A stretch of DNA of 64,000 bases from Phymorhynchus buccinoides. Lineage: Eukaryota > Mollusca > Gastropoda > Neogastropoda > Raphitomidae. Positions 12,489-62,690 of this stretch are shown one piece after another. The position numbers were made by a program, and so were the translations under genes. Under the pieces are notes generated by a model, which searched no databases, was not told where the DNA came from, and saw nothing but the letters and a program-made list of their open reading frames with translations. The stretch is taken from assembly GCA_017654935.2 (NCBI GenBank), contig CM065690.1, forward strand, positions 14,059,417 to 14,123,416, read 5' to 3'. The stretch's first letter is position 1, and every line of letters starts with the position of its first letter.

Positions 12489-12489
12489 G

Positions 12490-12754
12490 CGGCTTCCTTA
12501 ATTTTTTTGGATTTTCTTTTTGCTGTCCCATCTTCTGGGTCGTACAGTGGCGTTGCTCCCATGCCGCTCTTTCCGAATCCCAATTCGCAGCTACACCCCG
12601 GTTTGTTCAATTCGCAGAATCCGAGACCAGCAGTCCAAGGGGAGCGAATCTATGTTAGGCCGTCAGGAGGCAACCAACCGAGGAGACACTGCACTTCTGC
12701 TGAGTCACTTCGGTGGAGTTCAGTGGAGCCTGTTCAGGACACGGCTTCCTTAAT
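12490..12754. mobile_element. Retroposon with 13-bp target duplication, copy A only
   Basis: A ~239 bp insert flanked by CGGCTTCCTTAAT at 12490-12502 and 12742-12754. Copy B shows the empty site near 49402. A relative lies in opposite orientation at 22190-22395. Long TSD implies LINE-mediated insertion. Confidence 0.82.
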
Positions 12755-13082
12755 ATTGTTGATTCAATATTTGTGACAGTGCATGAGAACAACAAAATTA
12801 TTCCAATTAATACCCATAATAATTGATAGTATTTCTATAGCGCCTTTCTATCTAATTATTTTAACCACTCAAGGCGCTTCCATTCACTTTCACAGGTGAT
12901 GTTTAATTTTTGCCGCAGTCACACAAGACATTATTACCCAATCAATTCTCGCTCGCCTGAGAGTACTTCAAGACAAGTCATTGGGGATTATCCCCAAAGG
13001 TTTACTGTCCTCCAGCACATAGATATAGTCCTTTACTTTGAGGTTCACGCCCCTTCAAAAAGACCAACGTGAAAACTATGGC

Positions 13083-13309
13083 AGACCTGTTTATCCCCCT
13101 ACATGTAAGTCTTGAGTAGTCTGGATAGCTGAAATGAAGTAGTTTGGTGTGAAATGAGTAGTCCTCTTCATTAAAAACATCAAACAAATGTTCACTGAAA
13201 ATGAGTAATTTAGTTTCACATTATTTTCAAATTTGAAGAGTAGTATCACTCGAGGTCCAAATTGAGTAGAATGCTACGCATCGAAAATCCAGTAGAGTAA
13301 AAAGGTCTG
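13083..13309. mobile_element. CAGACCTGTTTA-family MITE
   Basis: Ends CAGACCTGTTTATCC / AGAGTAAAAAGGTCTG, with repeated GAGTAG motifs inside; target CTAT(GG/TT) partly duplicated. Relatives: 12279-12488, 49107-49401, 32406-32731. Confidence 0.75.
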
Positions 13310-13509
13310 CTATTTGCGCATCACCGCACCCATGCAGCAATCAATCCTTGAACAACTTCGAAACAACAAAACATTGGTTACTGATATAGCCCCTACTCTG
13401 CAGCACGTTCTGGCCTCAACTTTAGGTTAACTCTCTCTAGCACCATGTATTTTTGTAAGAGTTGCTTGGTGTGTCCGTTGCACCTGCAACCGACAAAAGA
13501 GGGGAGCAA

Positions 13510-13725
13510 CTATTTTCCGAGCGGGTAAAAAATTAACAAGGTGTGGAAAGGTACCTGGGAAAGAAGGAAACACACGACGTTTCGAGTCGTAGACACTCTT
13601 GTTTCTTCTTCCAGTGTGGCTTGAGAGGACTTGGTTGCAGTATTTATAGTTGATTTCTTGTCAGGTGAGCACAGTTCAGTTGGCATTTTCGTTTGGAGGG
13701 AGGTATAAAATAATAATTGAAACAT
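13510..13725 (-). mobile_element. Possible second Penelope-like fragment, copy A only
   Basis: Minus strand reads TLEEETRVSTTRNVVC; the TCTACGACTCGAAACGTCGT stretch is typical of Penelope-like terminal regions. It lies in the block of copy A that replaces the copy B exon 3 region. Confidence 0.45.
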
Positions 13726-13918
13726 AATATTCGTATAAATATTGAATCCAAGTCATTAATAACTTTTCTTCTTCTTTTCAAACAAAAAAAGGAACACACT
13801 GCACGTTCAACAAGATCATACAGGTATAAACGTCAAATCTAATATTTTCTATGATGTTATAGTCGTGAAAATAAAATTCTTTTCAATGGTAATCAACAGA
13901 AGGCGACTAATTTCACCG

Positions 13919-14035
13919 CCAGGGGGCAATCAAAACACGTAGGGGGCTTAAACGCGTGTGATATTCACCCTCCCTTCTCTCTCCCACACGATCCCCTAAG
14001 GTATATATCACCGCGTTAAGTCCCTATGGTTTTGA
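13919..14035. mobile_element. Hairpin MITE, copy A only
   Basis: Inverted halves AGGGGGCAATCAAAACACGT AGGGGGCTTAAACGCG and CGCGTTAAGTCCCTATGGTT TTGATATTGCCCCCT. Copy B lacks it between homologous flanks (near 50,985). Confidence 0.75.
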
Positions 14036-14098
14036 TATTGCCCCCTAAGAACGTGGTTGTGAGAAATGTGCGTGACCAAGCTGCTCAATTATTTTTCT

Positions 14099-14252
14099 GA
14101 GCGACTTAGCTTGTTCCTTTCATCGCGCGGCGGTGCGGCGGTCAAGTGGGTCCAACCTCCCCTCTCTCTCATCAATAAAGGCTACCACTAGGTTTTGACC
14201 CACTAATTGACCGCCGCGTCACCGCACGGTGAAAGAAGCGAGCTAAGTGGAC
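14099..14252. mobile_element. Foldback MITE, CGGCGG-rich arms (copy A)
   Basis: Arms of ~50 bp (ACTTAGCTTGTTCCTTTCAT...GTCAAGTGGGT and ACCCACTAATTGACC...GCGAGCTAAGT) around a short loop. Copy B: 51012-51166. Confidence 0.8.
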
Positions 14253-14756
14253 CATGTATTTCAATTAAAGGGTGACAAATTGGTGTAAACCCCCTCAAAA
14301 CCTTTTTCTTGCAGTTGTCTGCCTTACATCAGTCTTCATGCATCTTGCATACACTTTTCAAACCATTCAAATTGAAGAACTATCATCTTCGAATTTGATT
14401 GGTTTTAATATGGCGGCAACCACATCAAATCAGTTTATCGGAACATTAAAGAGCAGATTTAAGGGAAACAACCACAATGGTATCCCAGAATTATTGTCCG
14501 TGTGGTTCACCAGAAGTTTCTATATCCATAGAGTTTTTGAAGAGTTACTGCTCTTTTTCTTTCCCAATTAATTTACATCTGATCACAAAATGTTAATCAA
14601 AACCCATCCTATTTTATTCTTTCTCAAGGCTTCAGAATCAAAATGAAATAGATCTAGAAGTGCAAGCCTTCATTTATGAATCATTGCTAGAGTCAACACT
14701 GTTGTCAAACCGTAGTCTCACTTTTCTTCTGTGAACTTGCAATAACTGATGACGAC

Positions 14757-15126
14757 GCTAGCTCATTCGCATCGCAACGATTTTGAATTTTAAAAAAAAA
14801 TTGCAAATCACTCCAGCCATACACACAAACAAAACATGCATATAGAAAAAAGGAGAAATGAAAGGAAGATTACGGGTTTTTAGTTCAGATATTTTTTTTA
14901 TATATAGACTTTATATAGAAAACTCTCTACACCGATTGGTTCCCCCCACAACAAGCCACTACAAAAGCAAAGTTAAGCAAAAATTGGTATAAGGGAGCAA
15001 AACGAGTTTAGAAGAGACCAAGGTATGGTGTGCACGCATATTTATTTCCCTTGAAGCAAATGCATAAAATTGCCAGCTATCTATTAACTTCGGGACATAT
15101 ATGGCCGGAACGACTTGAATGCGTTA
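14757..15126. mobile_element. TTAA-type element, TIR CTCATTC (copy A)
   Basis: Left CTCATTCGCATCGCAACG, right CGGAACGACTTGAATGCGTTAA. Three family members in the window; the one at 54643-55083 keeps both TTAA targets. Confidence 0.72.
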
Positions 15127-15186
15127 AAAGCAAACAATTTTGACACAAAAACTTTCACATAACCGGCGTTAACGGAGCGCAAAGGC

Positions 15187-15486
15187 CAGGGCTGCCCAGG
15201 GTACCCCCATTTAAATGGGTGTTCCATGAAGCACTAAAATTATAAAGGACCCTCTAAAAAAAGTGTGCAGATGGTTCCAGGGATGTACTACAAAAAATTA
15301 TTTTTTGCATTCTCAATGCCACTTGGACCCTCTTTCCCTCCTCTAGGACCATCTATAATGTAATGTTTGTTTGTTGTATGTGCCAGTGACGTTGCAGTCT
15401 GTTTCATTTTTGTGTGTTTTGTTCTCTATAATGTAAGTGAAGGAGTCCCTGGGGCCCCTTGTTTTACAGGACGATTGGGAGCCTTG
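15187..15486. mobile_element. hAT-like MITE, TIR CAGGGCTCCCA (copy A)
   Basis: Same insertion as 52098-52396 with degraded ends (CAGGGCTGCCCA.. / ..GGGAGCCTTG). Confidence 0.65.
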
Positions 15487-15548
15487 CAAAGGGATGTAAT
15501 TTTAGGCGTTTGCGGCGGCACCACGATAAATCCGGTATCGGCGCGTAC

Positions 15549-15707
15549 CTCTGGGGTTCAGCTCGATGAGGTAGGGCAGGCGGTCGGCCTGGGTGGCCGG
15601 CTGGTCGTGCGTGGCTTTCCTCAGGTCGTCGTGGGACACCGCCCTCGGCCGCTTGCTCCGCCGCTTCAGGTCTGCCGATCTCCGCCGCAGTTGGAAAATG
15701 ATGTGCC
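15549..15707 (-). CDS. Copy A afadin exon: RA-FHA linker
   Basis: 159 nt with the same boundaries (CTCCAG acceptor, GTACGC donor) and predicted residues as copy B 52462-52620, ending ADRLPYLIELNPR. It is the most upstream copy A exon and ends about 290 bases before the N gap. Confidence 0.82.
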
Positions 15708-16000
15708 CTGGAGAAAGTTACTCAGCAGTGTGAATACACATACAGGCAATGTTGATATACTTCTTAAAAATTATATCACCAAACTATAGAAGACTTAACT
15801 AAGCCCCTTCGGCTATTCCGTAATCCGGTAACATAAACTGCCCTTCACGTAATATCCGCATAGTTATTCTAGAGTCCCTTTTATCCTATCTTACTCTTTA
15901 TGTTCACATGTATGTTAGATTTCAAAGGAATATTTATCAACCCTTTCATAAAAATCATATTTTACATCATTCTATCTCATAAAGTTTCACATACTCAACC

Positions 16001-16500
16001 NNNNNNNNNNNNNNNNNNNNNNNNNNNNNNNNNNNNNNNNNNNNNNNNNNNNNNNNNNNNNNNNNNNNNNNNNNNNNNNNNNNNNNNNNNNNNNNNNNNN
16101 NNNNNNNNNNNNNNNNNNNNNNNNNNNNNNNNNNNNNNNNNNNNNNNNNNNNNNNNNNNNNNNNNNNNNNNNNNNNNNNNNNNNNNNNNNNNNNNNNNNN
16201 NNNNNNNNNNNNNNNNNNNNNNNNNNNNNNNNNNNNNNNNNNNNNNNNNNNNNNNNNNNNNNNNNNNNNNNNNNNNNNNNNNNNNNNNNNNNNNNNNNNN
16301 NNNNNNNNNNNNNNNNNNNNNNNNNNNNNNNNNNNNNNNNNNNNNNNNNNNNNNNNNNNNNNNNNNNNNNNNNNNNNNNNNNNNNNNNNNNNNNNNNNNN
16401 NNNNNNNNNNNNNNNNNNNNNNNNNNNNNNNNNNNNNNNNNNNNNNNNNNNNNNNNNNNNNNNNNNNNNNNNNNNNNNNNNNNNNNNNNNNNNNNNNNNN
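16001..16500. other. Assembly gap, 500 N
   Basis: Exactly 500 N, a typical fixed-length scaffold join rather than a measured gap. It lies between the end of copy A and the 3' end of the afadin gene, so the order and adjacency of the two sides are not proven by sequence. Confidence 0.97.
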
Positions 16501-17837
16501 TGTTCATAATCGTATGATTTAGATTTTGTAAAATTCAAAATTTTAAGTGAACAAAACGTCCCATCCCCATTGCCCCCGGCTTTGTAAAAGTGTTCCACAA
16601 TAAAACAATGAGACGGCGAAAGAACAAAAGATGTCAAGCGAGCCCAAACGTCTACATACGCTACCCTCTTGCTGCGCGCATACCCAACACATTCAACAGA
16701 AATGAGTATCAAGACGATAGGACTGCCACGGAAACCAGTAAAAAAAAACAATCACTGCCAAACAAACCCAGTAATGGCATGAGAAAATGGCGGGGTCGAG
16801 AAAGAGGCGTCATACAGTAAGACAATCACCCCCCCCCACTATATTTACGACCCTATGTTAAAGCGACCACCTCTCATTGAGACGGATTGTTGGCACGATG
16901 CATTTTACTATGTAACAGACATCTCTCTTAACGACTCCTCTAAAACGCGACTTACAACCGACATTTGTTGGTTTTACGACCGTTTGTTATCTCGGCATAG
17001 TCGATTGCACAATCCTATGGAGTTGGAAAGACCCAAATCTAGTTTTAATATGTCATTGTATATGTGCATGAAGAAGAGAGACATGAACATGTGCTCAAAC
17101 ACGTTTTCTTATCCTTACGGCTGCCAGGAGTGAAAACCTCCGCTCATACGACCCTCCCAATTTACGATCCGATTTCTTCCGGACATTTTGGAAGTCTCAT
17201 AAAATAGAGGTTTGTCTTTATAGCGCACTACGCTGAAGGCACACAGTCTCCCACATGATCCGGAGCCGTCTTTTCTTGGGTATTACTTTGGTATATCAGT
17301 GACGGCATGTGGGCAACAAATCACTTCGGATATTGCACTGGTGATTCACGGTATAGTATGTGCAATTAACTCACTTGGGACGAATGAGCCGGCTCCGGCT
17401 CATACAACCATTTAGAATGAATGGCCCGGATCTGGCTCATAAGAGTTTTCAAGAGGTTTTGATTTCTGGCGTGTAACCAGCTTCCAGTGCGATGTCATAA
17501 CCTACTTTCAGTTTGCTTTGACCTTGCCTCTCTTGAAATCAACCAATTATTGCATAGTTTACATTCAGCTTTGGTTGTAGAGGGGGGGTCAAAGATCGGA
17601 ATGTGAAATTTTCCTTCTTTGTATGTGTTAGCTATTTTTATCAGTAGGAGACAAACGACAAACGACAATCTAATATTTTACGATCGTTTAGTGCATGGTG
17701 CTGCCAATCGTTTCTGAAAATATTGATGCCTAACTCTTCATAACTTGGTTTTGGCCAGTTCCCACAGAACAAGGGGAAATAATTCGGCCAGTCCCGAGGG
17801 AGTTAAAACAATCATTCACTCTCTCTCTTTCTCTCAG
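16501..17837. other. 3' flank of afadin
   Basis: Contains the TTTACGACC repeat (16840-17220) and GGCTCCGGCTCATA repeats (17390-17440). I see no clear AATAAA-type polyadenylation signal at a convincing distance below the stop on the minus strand, and no further exon. Confidence 0.5.
16840..17220. mobile_element. Repeat family TTTACGACC, uninterrupted copy
   Basis: Runs from ACTATATTTACGACCCTATG to CATAAAATAGAGGTTTGTC; the outer ends are inverted relative to each other (compare CAAACCCCTATTTTA at 29,927). Probably a non-autonomous DNA element. Confidence 0.68.
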
Positions 17838-54594
<36,757 letters not shown>

Positions 54595-54642
54595 CTGCAA
54601 CACACCACAGACAGTGTCACTGACATTTGATGATTACACTGG

Positions 54643-55083
54643 TTAACTCATTCGCATCGCAACGGTTTTGAATTATTTTTTTAAAAAACTCACAAATCAC
54701 TCCAGCCATGCACACAAACAAAACTTACATAAACAAAAGGAGAAATGAAAGAACATTGCGGTTTTTTACTTCAGGTTTAGACATAGGGAAGTGGTAGATC
54801 AGACTTTATATATATATATTCACTGAGATTTTTCTTTCATATATATATATATATATATATACTTTATATAGGAAAACTCTCTACACCGATTGGTTTCCCC
54901 ACAACAAACCACTACAAAAGCAAAGTCAGAGGCAAAATTGTGGTCTAAGGGAGCGAAGCGAGTTTAGAAGTGATCAAGGTATGGCATGCACACAGATTTA
55001 CTTCCCTTGAATCAAATGCATCAAATTGACAGCTATCTATTAATTCCGGACATAATATGGCCGGAACGACTTGAATGAGTTAA
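54643..55083. mobile_element. TTAA-type element, TIR CTCATTC, complete
   Basis: 441 bp including TTAA at 54643-54646 and 55080-55083; ends CTCATTCGCATCGCAACGGT and GAACGACTTGAATGAG. Has an internal (TA)n expansion near 54.83 kb. Just upstream of exon 1. Confidence 0.82.
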
Positions 55084-55454
55084 TCATTGTCACTTCCCTC
55101 CGTGGGGATACTGGGGGTCTTTTTTTATTTTACAAAATAGTCCCCAGACCTTCTGGAAGTTCTGCGCTAGTAACTTCCTCTAATCTGTCACTCTCTTTGA
55201 CTCTGCCTTTTCCCTTTGACTTCTGTCATCTACTAATCTCTAGTCTATCTTTCTGCCTTACTGGTCCATTCTCCTGCCTTTTTTCAACAAATCCTTACAA
55301 AGATTTTTTTTCAAGCCGAAGGCGGACATCCTGGGTCTAACATTTTCTTGGTTAGGCACATATCGGCAGCATGACATATTAATTATTTTGCGCTCACAAT
55401 AGACAGGAAACTGTCTGAGTGATCGATGAAGAAGAATCATTGTCATTACACATT

Positions 55455-56052
55455 CCTCTCCATCCTCCAGCATCCTCCCTTCCCCATGCCCCCCCACCCC
55501 CCTCGTACTCCTGACTGCCCAGGGGTAACAGCAACACATTTGTGGCACACCACTGTCAGGATCATGACACATTTGTGGCACACTATTGTCATGATCATGA
55601 CACACTTGTGGCACACTATTGTAATGACCATGACACATTATTTTCAGGATCATGACACATTTGTGACACAGCATTGTCAGGATCATGACAAATTTGTGGC
55701 ACACTATTGTCATGATCATGACACATTTGTGACACTATTGTCAGCATTGTGACACATTTGTGACACACAACTGTCAGCATTGTGACACATTTGTGGCACA
55801 CTATTGTCAGGATCACGACACATTTGTGGCACACTATTGTCAGGGTTGTGACACATTTGTGACGCACTATTGTCAGGATCATGACACATTTGTGGCACAC
55901 CATTGTCAGGATCATGACACATGTGGCACGCTATTGGCACAACCATGACACATCCGTAGCACATCACAATATTGTTACTCTTCTATCATTCTCTCCCCTG
56001 CCCCATTGTCTCCCCTTGGTACTCTTGATTGTCTGGGTAAAAGCACCTGGAG
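55455..56052 (-). pseudogene. Two degraded copies of exon 1's 5' half
   Basis: 55455-55535 encodes LLLPLGSQEYEGG-like residues. 55985-56052 encodes VLLPRQSRVPRGD..GERMIE. Both align with exon 1 (VLLPPGSQEYHGG..ERMLED) starting at its acceptor. Reading frames are disrupted and no DGECPLAI half follows. Confidence 0.72.
55536..55950. repeat. ~33 bp tandem array between exon 1 duplicates
   Basis: About 12-13 units of CATGACACATTTGTGGCACA + CTATTGTCAGGAT. It lies between two degraded copies of the exon 1 5' half (55455-55535 and 55985-56052). Confidence 0.9.
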
Positions 56053-56342
56053 CCCACCATTATCACTATCATAGTTACACACACACACACACACACACAG
56101 ATATACACATAGATAAACATTCACACAACATACACACACACACAAATCACACACAGAGATAGACACAAGCAAACTCTTCATCAACAAAACATTTTATAAG
56201 TTAGAGACATTTTAAGATAACCTAAGTCTTTCCAATCTCTCCCTTACTCTCTTTCTGCCTCACAGCCTGTCTCTCTCTCTCTCTATGTCTGTCTCTCTCG
56301 ATGCTGTTTCCTCTGACACTCTTGTGTGCTCTTGAGTGAGAA

Positions 56343-56745
<403 letters not shown>

Positions 56746-56907
56746 AAACTAAACCATGAGACAGATTGACAAGTTAATTACTGCTATCTCACTCTCAGTC
56801 CCAGGGGGTAGCACTAGCAGCAGCAGTGCAGACTTAATTTACACACAATACTGAGCAAAGCCAACAGTGACAAAACCAATTGCCTTGCCACATTATAGAC
56901 CACGAAC

Positions 56908-57084
56908 TACAGTGGAACCTCCCTTATAAGACCTTCACAAATCCTCCAAAATGAGGTCTTATAAGGGAGGGGTCGCATAAGGGAGGTAATTTTAATACTT
57001 ACAAAGGGCAATGTCTCAGAAAAGTAGGTCTTATATGGGAGGGAGTCTTATAATGGGAGGTCTTATAAGGGAGGTTCCACTGTA
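56908..57084. mobile_element. TA-flanked MITE, CAGTGGAACCTCCC family
   Basis: TA at both ends; CAGTGGAACCTCCCTTATAA / TTATAAGGGAGGTTCCACTG. Opposite internal orientation to 31760-31939. Confidence 0.87.
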
Positions 57085-57272
57085 CTACCTATACTGCCAA
57101 TCCAGTAGATCAGTCAGAGCATTGTCTACTGTTTGGGTGTTTGTCTTGCCTTGCGGTATACATTAATTATTCAAATAGTAGTAGAACCATGATGCTACAC
57201 ACTAAAAAACGTAAGATCAAAATGATGAAATATGAGAAAAGGGGAGAAAACTTGCACCATACGAGGACAGGG

Positions 57273-57880
<608 letters not shown>

Positions 57881-58169
57881 GACAAAATATACAGAGACCG
57901 AGATATAGACACACAGATGGACAGACAGAAAAAGACAAAAGACAAAAAATGCACTGCAAATGACAGGGGGAAAAAGAATTTGTTATAACAACAACAACAA
58001 AAGTCATCATTACAAAATCCCAAAGACAATAGTGACAGTCTACTCAGTGGTAGTACAGTATGACAAAACTAGGTATAGGTCAGTGATCCCAACACAGAGC
58101 CCTCGTTGTTCTTAATAATATAATCCTCACCGAAGACTCTTGTCACAATCAAGACCTCCCATCATTGAA

Positions 58170-58705
58170 CAGTGGAAGAACCTCCCTTAAAAGATGACAC
58201 CCCCCCCCCCCCCCCCCCCACGCACACACCTTATAAGGCTCCCATTAGCAACACACATGTTCAAATTCTGATCGCTTCTCGGCCTTTTGGCTAAGACAGT
58301 GATTCAGGAACAAAAATTTTTGTTTATACCTGGTTGGTTTGTTCAGCCCGTCGTACATGGCGAAAGCCGATACGCGACGTTAAACTGAACTTCCATCCAT
58401 CCTTCCACATCTGTATTGTTAAAAGCTTGGGACTTTATTGGTGTTGCGCCACTGCCTCCGGGCATTGCCTCCAGTACCGTTCCCACCATCTTTATATCTA
58501 CTAATGTCCCGTATGTGTCTGTTCCAGACCGGAGGACGTTGAACAGATTTTCATTCATAAGGCCCCCTCCCATTTAGGACATACTTCTCTGAGACATTGC
58601 CCTTCTTTGTAAGTATTAAAATTACCTCCTTTATACAACTCCCTCCCATTTAAGACCTCATTTTTGGATGCGTTTTGAAGGTCTTATAAGGGAGGTTCCA
58701 CTGTA
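58170..58705. mobile_element. CAGTGGAA MITE split by a U2-containing retroposon
   Basis: Left and right thirds match 31760-31939; a 313-bp insert (58244-58556) separates them, with ATAAGGCYCCC duplicated at 58233-58243 and 58557-58567. A poly-C run (58201-58219) lies in the left part. Confidence 0.82.
58244..58556 (+). mobile_element. Retroposon containing the 5' end of U2 snRNA
   Basis: 58271-58296 equals the first 26 nt of U2 snRNA (ATCGCTTCTCGGCCTTTTGG CTAAGA). The match stops before the branch-recognition region, so it is not a functional U2 gene. The rest includes GCGACGTTAAACTGAAC, a tail motif common in invertebrate SINEs, and (CCAT)n. The 11-bp target duplication supports retroposition. 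Confidence 0.78.
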
Positions 58706-58787
58706 CGTGTATGTAAAACACACGTACCTCCCCACCAAGGGCCTTTATGGGTTACCCTCCCCCCCCCCCCCCCCCCCCCAACACACG

Positions 58788-58821
<34 letters not shown>

Positions 58822-58977
58822 GTACATTTATATAGCGCTTTACCTCAGATGAGCCCAAAGTATTTACCTACTCTGTCAGTGTGCTCTTTTAGTATAATAA
58901 TTATTAGTAGTAATACTATCATTCCCTCTTTACTATAATGGGCTTCTCCAGTTAGCCCTACTTAGAAGGGTAGCTTG

Positions 58978-59215
<238 letters not shown>

Positions 59216-59672
59216 CGCGTCAGTGCATGTCCAACCGTACGGATGTCTTTCAGCAACCGACAAAGAATGTGAACAATGCACACACGAATCTTACAGCAGG
59301 TCACCCGCACAGCCAGCCGCAAGTTTAGCCAAGGTGACAGAAACACTTTCCCCTGAAAGATGATCTGGGCAGACCGAGTTAGCACAGGCCCCAATACAAA
59401 TTCTTTAGCTGGGCATGCAATGCCTACCCTGGGGACGTGCACAGCTGACTACTATTACGCCAAGGAAATTCCACACCAGGTAGAACAAACAAAGGGGTTT
59501 TTGCCTTGCAAACCACACAGTGTGTGTACTTATGCGAACGTCGCTTTGCAGCCAAGTGTACTATCCCCCTACCCGGCCGTCCCCTCCTCCTCCTCCTCTC
59601 TTCCTTCTCGTTCCTATCGTTTCAGTCCTCGTTGTCTAAACCACACACTTACGCCAGAGTACTCTAGAACAC

Positions 59673-59800
<128 letters not shown>

Positions 59801-60322
59801 ACCCAAGAGCTTAAGAAAATAAATGATGGAATGATGAATAAGGAACATTATTGAATGCAAGACAACTTTACAGCAAAAGAAACACATACTGAACGAACGA
59901 ACGTTTATTTTACTGAGGGAAAGCAGAATAAGCACAGTAACCGGCTTTTTTTCATCCGGCCCTCCGAACAAAAAGAAAAGAAATTTAAAAAATACCAATA
60001 GAAAACAAAATAGACATCGCAAAATACAAGAAAAAACAACAACCTTAAATCAAGGTCGTAAACGGACGCAACGTGCAAGGCATATAAATAAGATAAATCC
60101 CATCAAAAACCTCTGAGAGAGAGGGAGGGAGGGACAGGGAATGAATGAATGAATTTTATTTATGGAGGGTAATAGAGTAAGCAATAACATGCTTTTTTTT
60201 ACATCCAGCCCTCTGGACAAAATACATATATAAAAGTAGAAAATGGAAAACGAAATAAGCACAGACAAAGTAATATAAAGCATGCAAAATACATCCCCAT
60301 ATTGTGAGAAGGAGATAGATAG

Positions 60323-61332
<1,010 letters not shown>

Positions 61333-62192
61333 ATGCATGGAACCTTAAGCCTTTACAGACGACACAATGCATTCCTCATAATGTTCAAAATTCAACATGC
61401 TATTTTTCACTCTCTCCCCATGGCAACACAGTCACACCGACGCTAGTAGTAACATCATTACTACTATAACACTGCGTTGCCCTGGGGGAAAGAGTGAAAA
61501 AATAACAACGTGGGTTTTTTAATTAACCATAAACAACCAGAACAAAAACGACAGGGATGACAATAAATCATTTTCTTCTTTTTAATCAATAATTATTCAA
61601 AGAACATGGTCACGTGACGTTTTCTAAGAACACAAACTTGACTGAAACTCCAAAGATCAGTTCGGATTTCATTTTGTCAAACACTGAGCACAAAAAAAGG
61701 ACATAAACAAATTAAACAAAAACTGCTGGCAGCAAGATCGTGTTCAAGACATCCAAATAAAGGTTCAAAGAATAAAAAAATAAATAGTCCTAAAGATTCA
61801 AAGGGAGCGGCAGTTGAAATCATGTTCAATCTGCTTCCAATCGGCCCAGACAACATCATTCCACAAAAGGCCCCGAAATCCACTTTTAACCACAACCAGT
61901 CATTCTTTCGTTTAAAAAAAAAAGGAAAAAAAAAAGAAAAAAAAGAAGACATTACCTCCACCACATCACACTCCCACTCTTTGTGCATCCCTAGGAATCC
62001 CTTGTCTTGAAAAAAAAACCTGTTTTTTTTTTTTCTATCTTTATCTCTCTCAACTTTTAGACAACTTAATTTTGTTTTTAAGAAACGTGGAAAAAACGTG
62101 TGCTCGAAAGGGTTGCACAGAATATCTGATCTAATGCCAACTCAAATCACTGTTGCTCTTCCTACTCCTTCACGCTGCAGTTGTTATACACT

Positions 62193-62690
62193 TTAACCCT
62201 TTCACCGCCAATGTCGCAGTTATGCACCACAATGGTTTTAACACCATTGTCACTAAAAGGCGTCAAATCAGGCTCTGTTATCTGAAGACCCTATTCTCTT
62301 AATTTTGGGAGGTAAGGACAGGCCTAATGTTGTACATGACACACAGGAATTCGCAATATTGCAGATCTTTTTTCTTTCTTCTATACCCAGTTAACCCTTT
62401 CGCCGCCAATGTTGCATTTTTGCACCACAATGATTTAACACCAATGTCATTAAAAGCCTTGAATTCAGGGTCTGTTATCCAATGATTTTTGTGTTCTTGA
62501 TTTTGGGAGTTAAAGATAGGCCTTTTTTTTTAAACATGTAGTAAAGGAATCCCCAATATTTCAGACAAAATCGTTTCTTTACCTATTCTTTATTGGATAA
62601 TTTTGGCTAAAAAAAAACATGGCTGGCGGCGAAAGGGTTAAGTTTAATGGTATATTTTGGCTGCAAAATGGCTGGCAGCGAAAGGGTTAA
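62193..62690. mobile_element. TTAA MITE with a second member of the same family inside
   Basis: Outer CCCTTTCACCGCCA element spans 62193-62690. An inner CCCTTTCGCCGCCA element (62391-62641) sits in a TTAA that belongs to the outer element (CCCAGTTAAGTTTAATGG). Confidence 0.9.

Larger units (their letters stand above)
185..15707 (-). pseudogene. Copy A: second partial afadin exon set (FHA-DIL-PDZ)
   Basis: Eleven minus-strand exons (15549-15707, 11991-12191, 10703-10860, 9434-9519, 7700-7899, 6609-6849, 5802-6097, 3865-4080, 2726-2935, 1828-1917, 185-250) match copy B exons in length and phase, with a few single-base differences. All splice sites are intact. The exon coding LLPLNVTEV (copy B 49963-50051) is missing; that interval (12.79-13.69 kb) holds unrelated transposon sequence. 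Without it, the phase-1 end of 15549-15707 meets the phase-0 start of 11991-12191 and the frame breaks. Either a real partial duplicate, or the alternative haplotype placed beside the gene; the 500-N gap just upstream favours the second. Confidence 0.8.
1..15790. repeat. Segmental copy A, paired with 36429-52700 (copy B)
   Basis: Position 1 aligns with about 36429 and the two tracts run in parallel, same orientation, to about 15.8 / 52.7-53.1 kb. Similarity looks close to 98-99% outside indels, in introns as well as exons, so the split is recent. Copy A has extra blocks at about 1190-1530, 3146-3230, 12503-12754 and 13919-14035. Copy B has extra blocks at about 37740-37850 (a tandem duplication), 45830-46218 and 52703-53046. 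12.79-13.69 and 49.44-50.80 kb are not homologous. Confidence 0.93.

Noticed and set aside
15900..16751. Open frames of 170-254 codons across the gap
   Set aside because: Almost entirely N; no sequence to translate.
58271..58296. A functional U2 snRNA gene
   Set aside because: Only the first 26 nt match; the branch-point recognition and Sm regions are absent.
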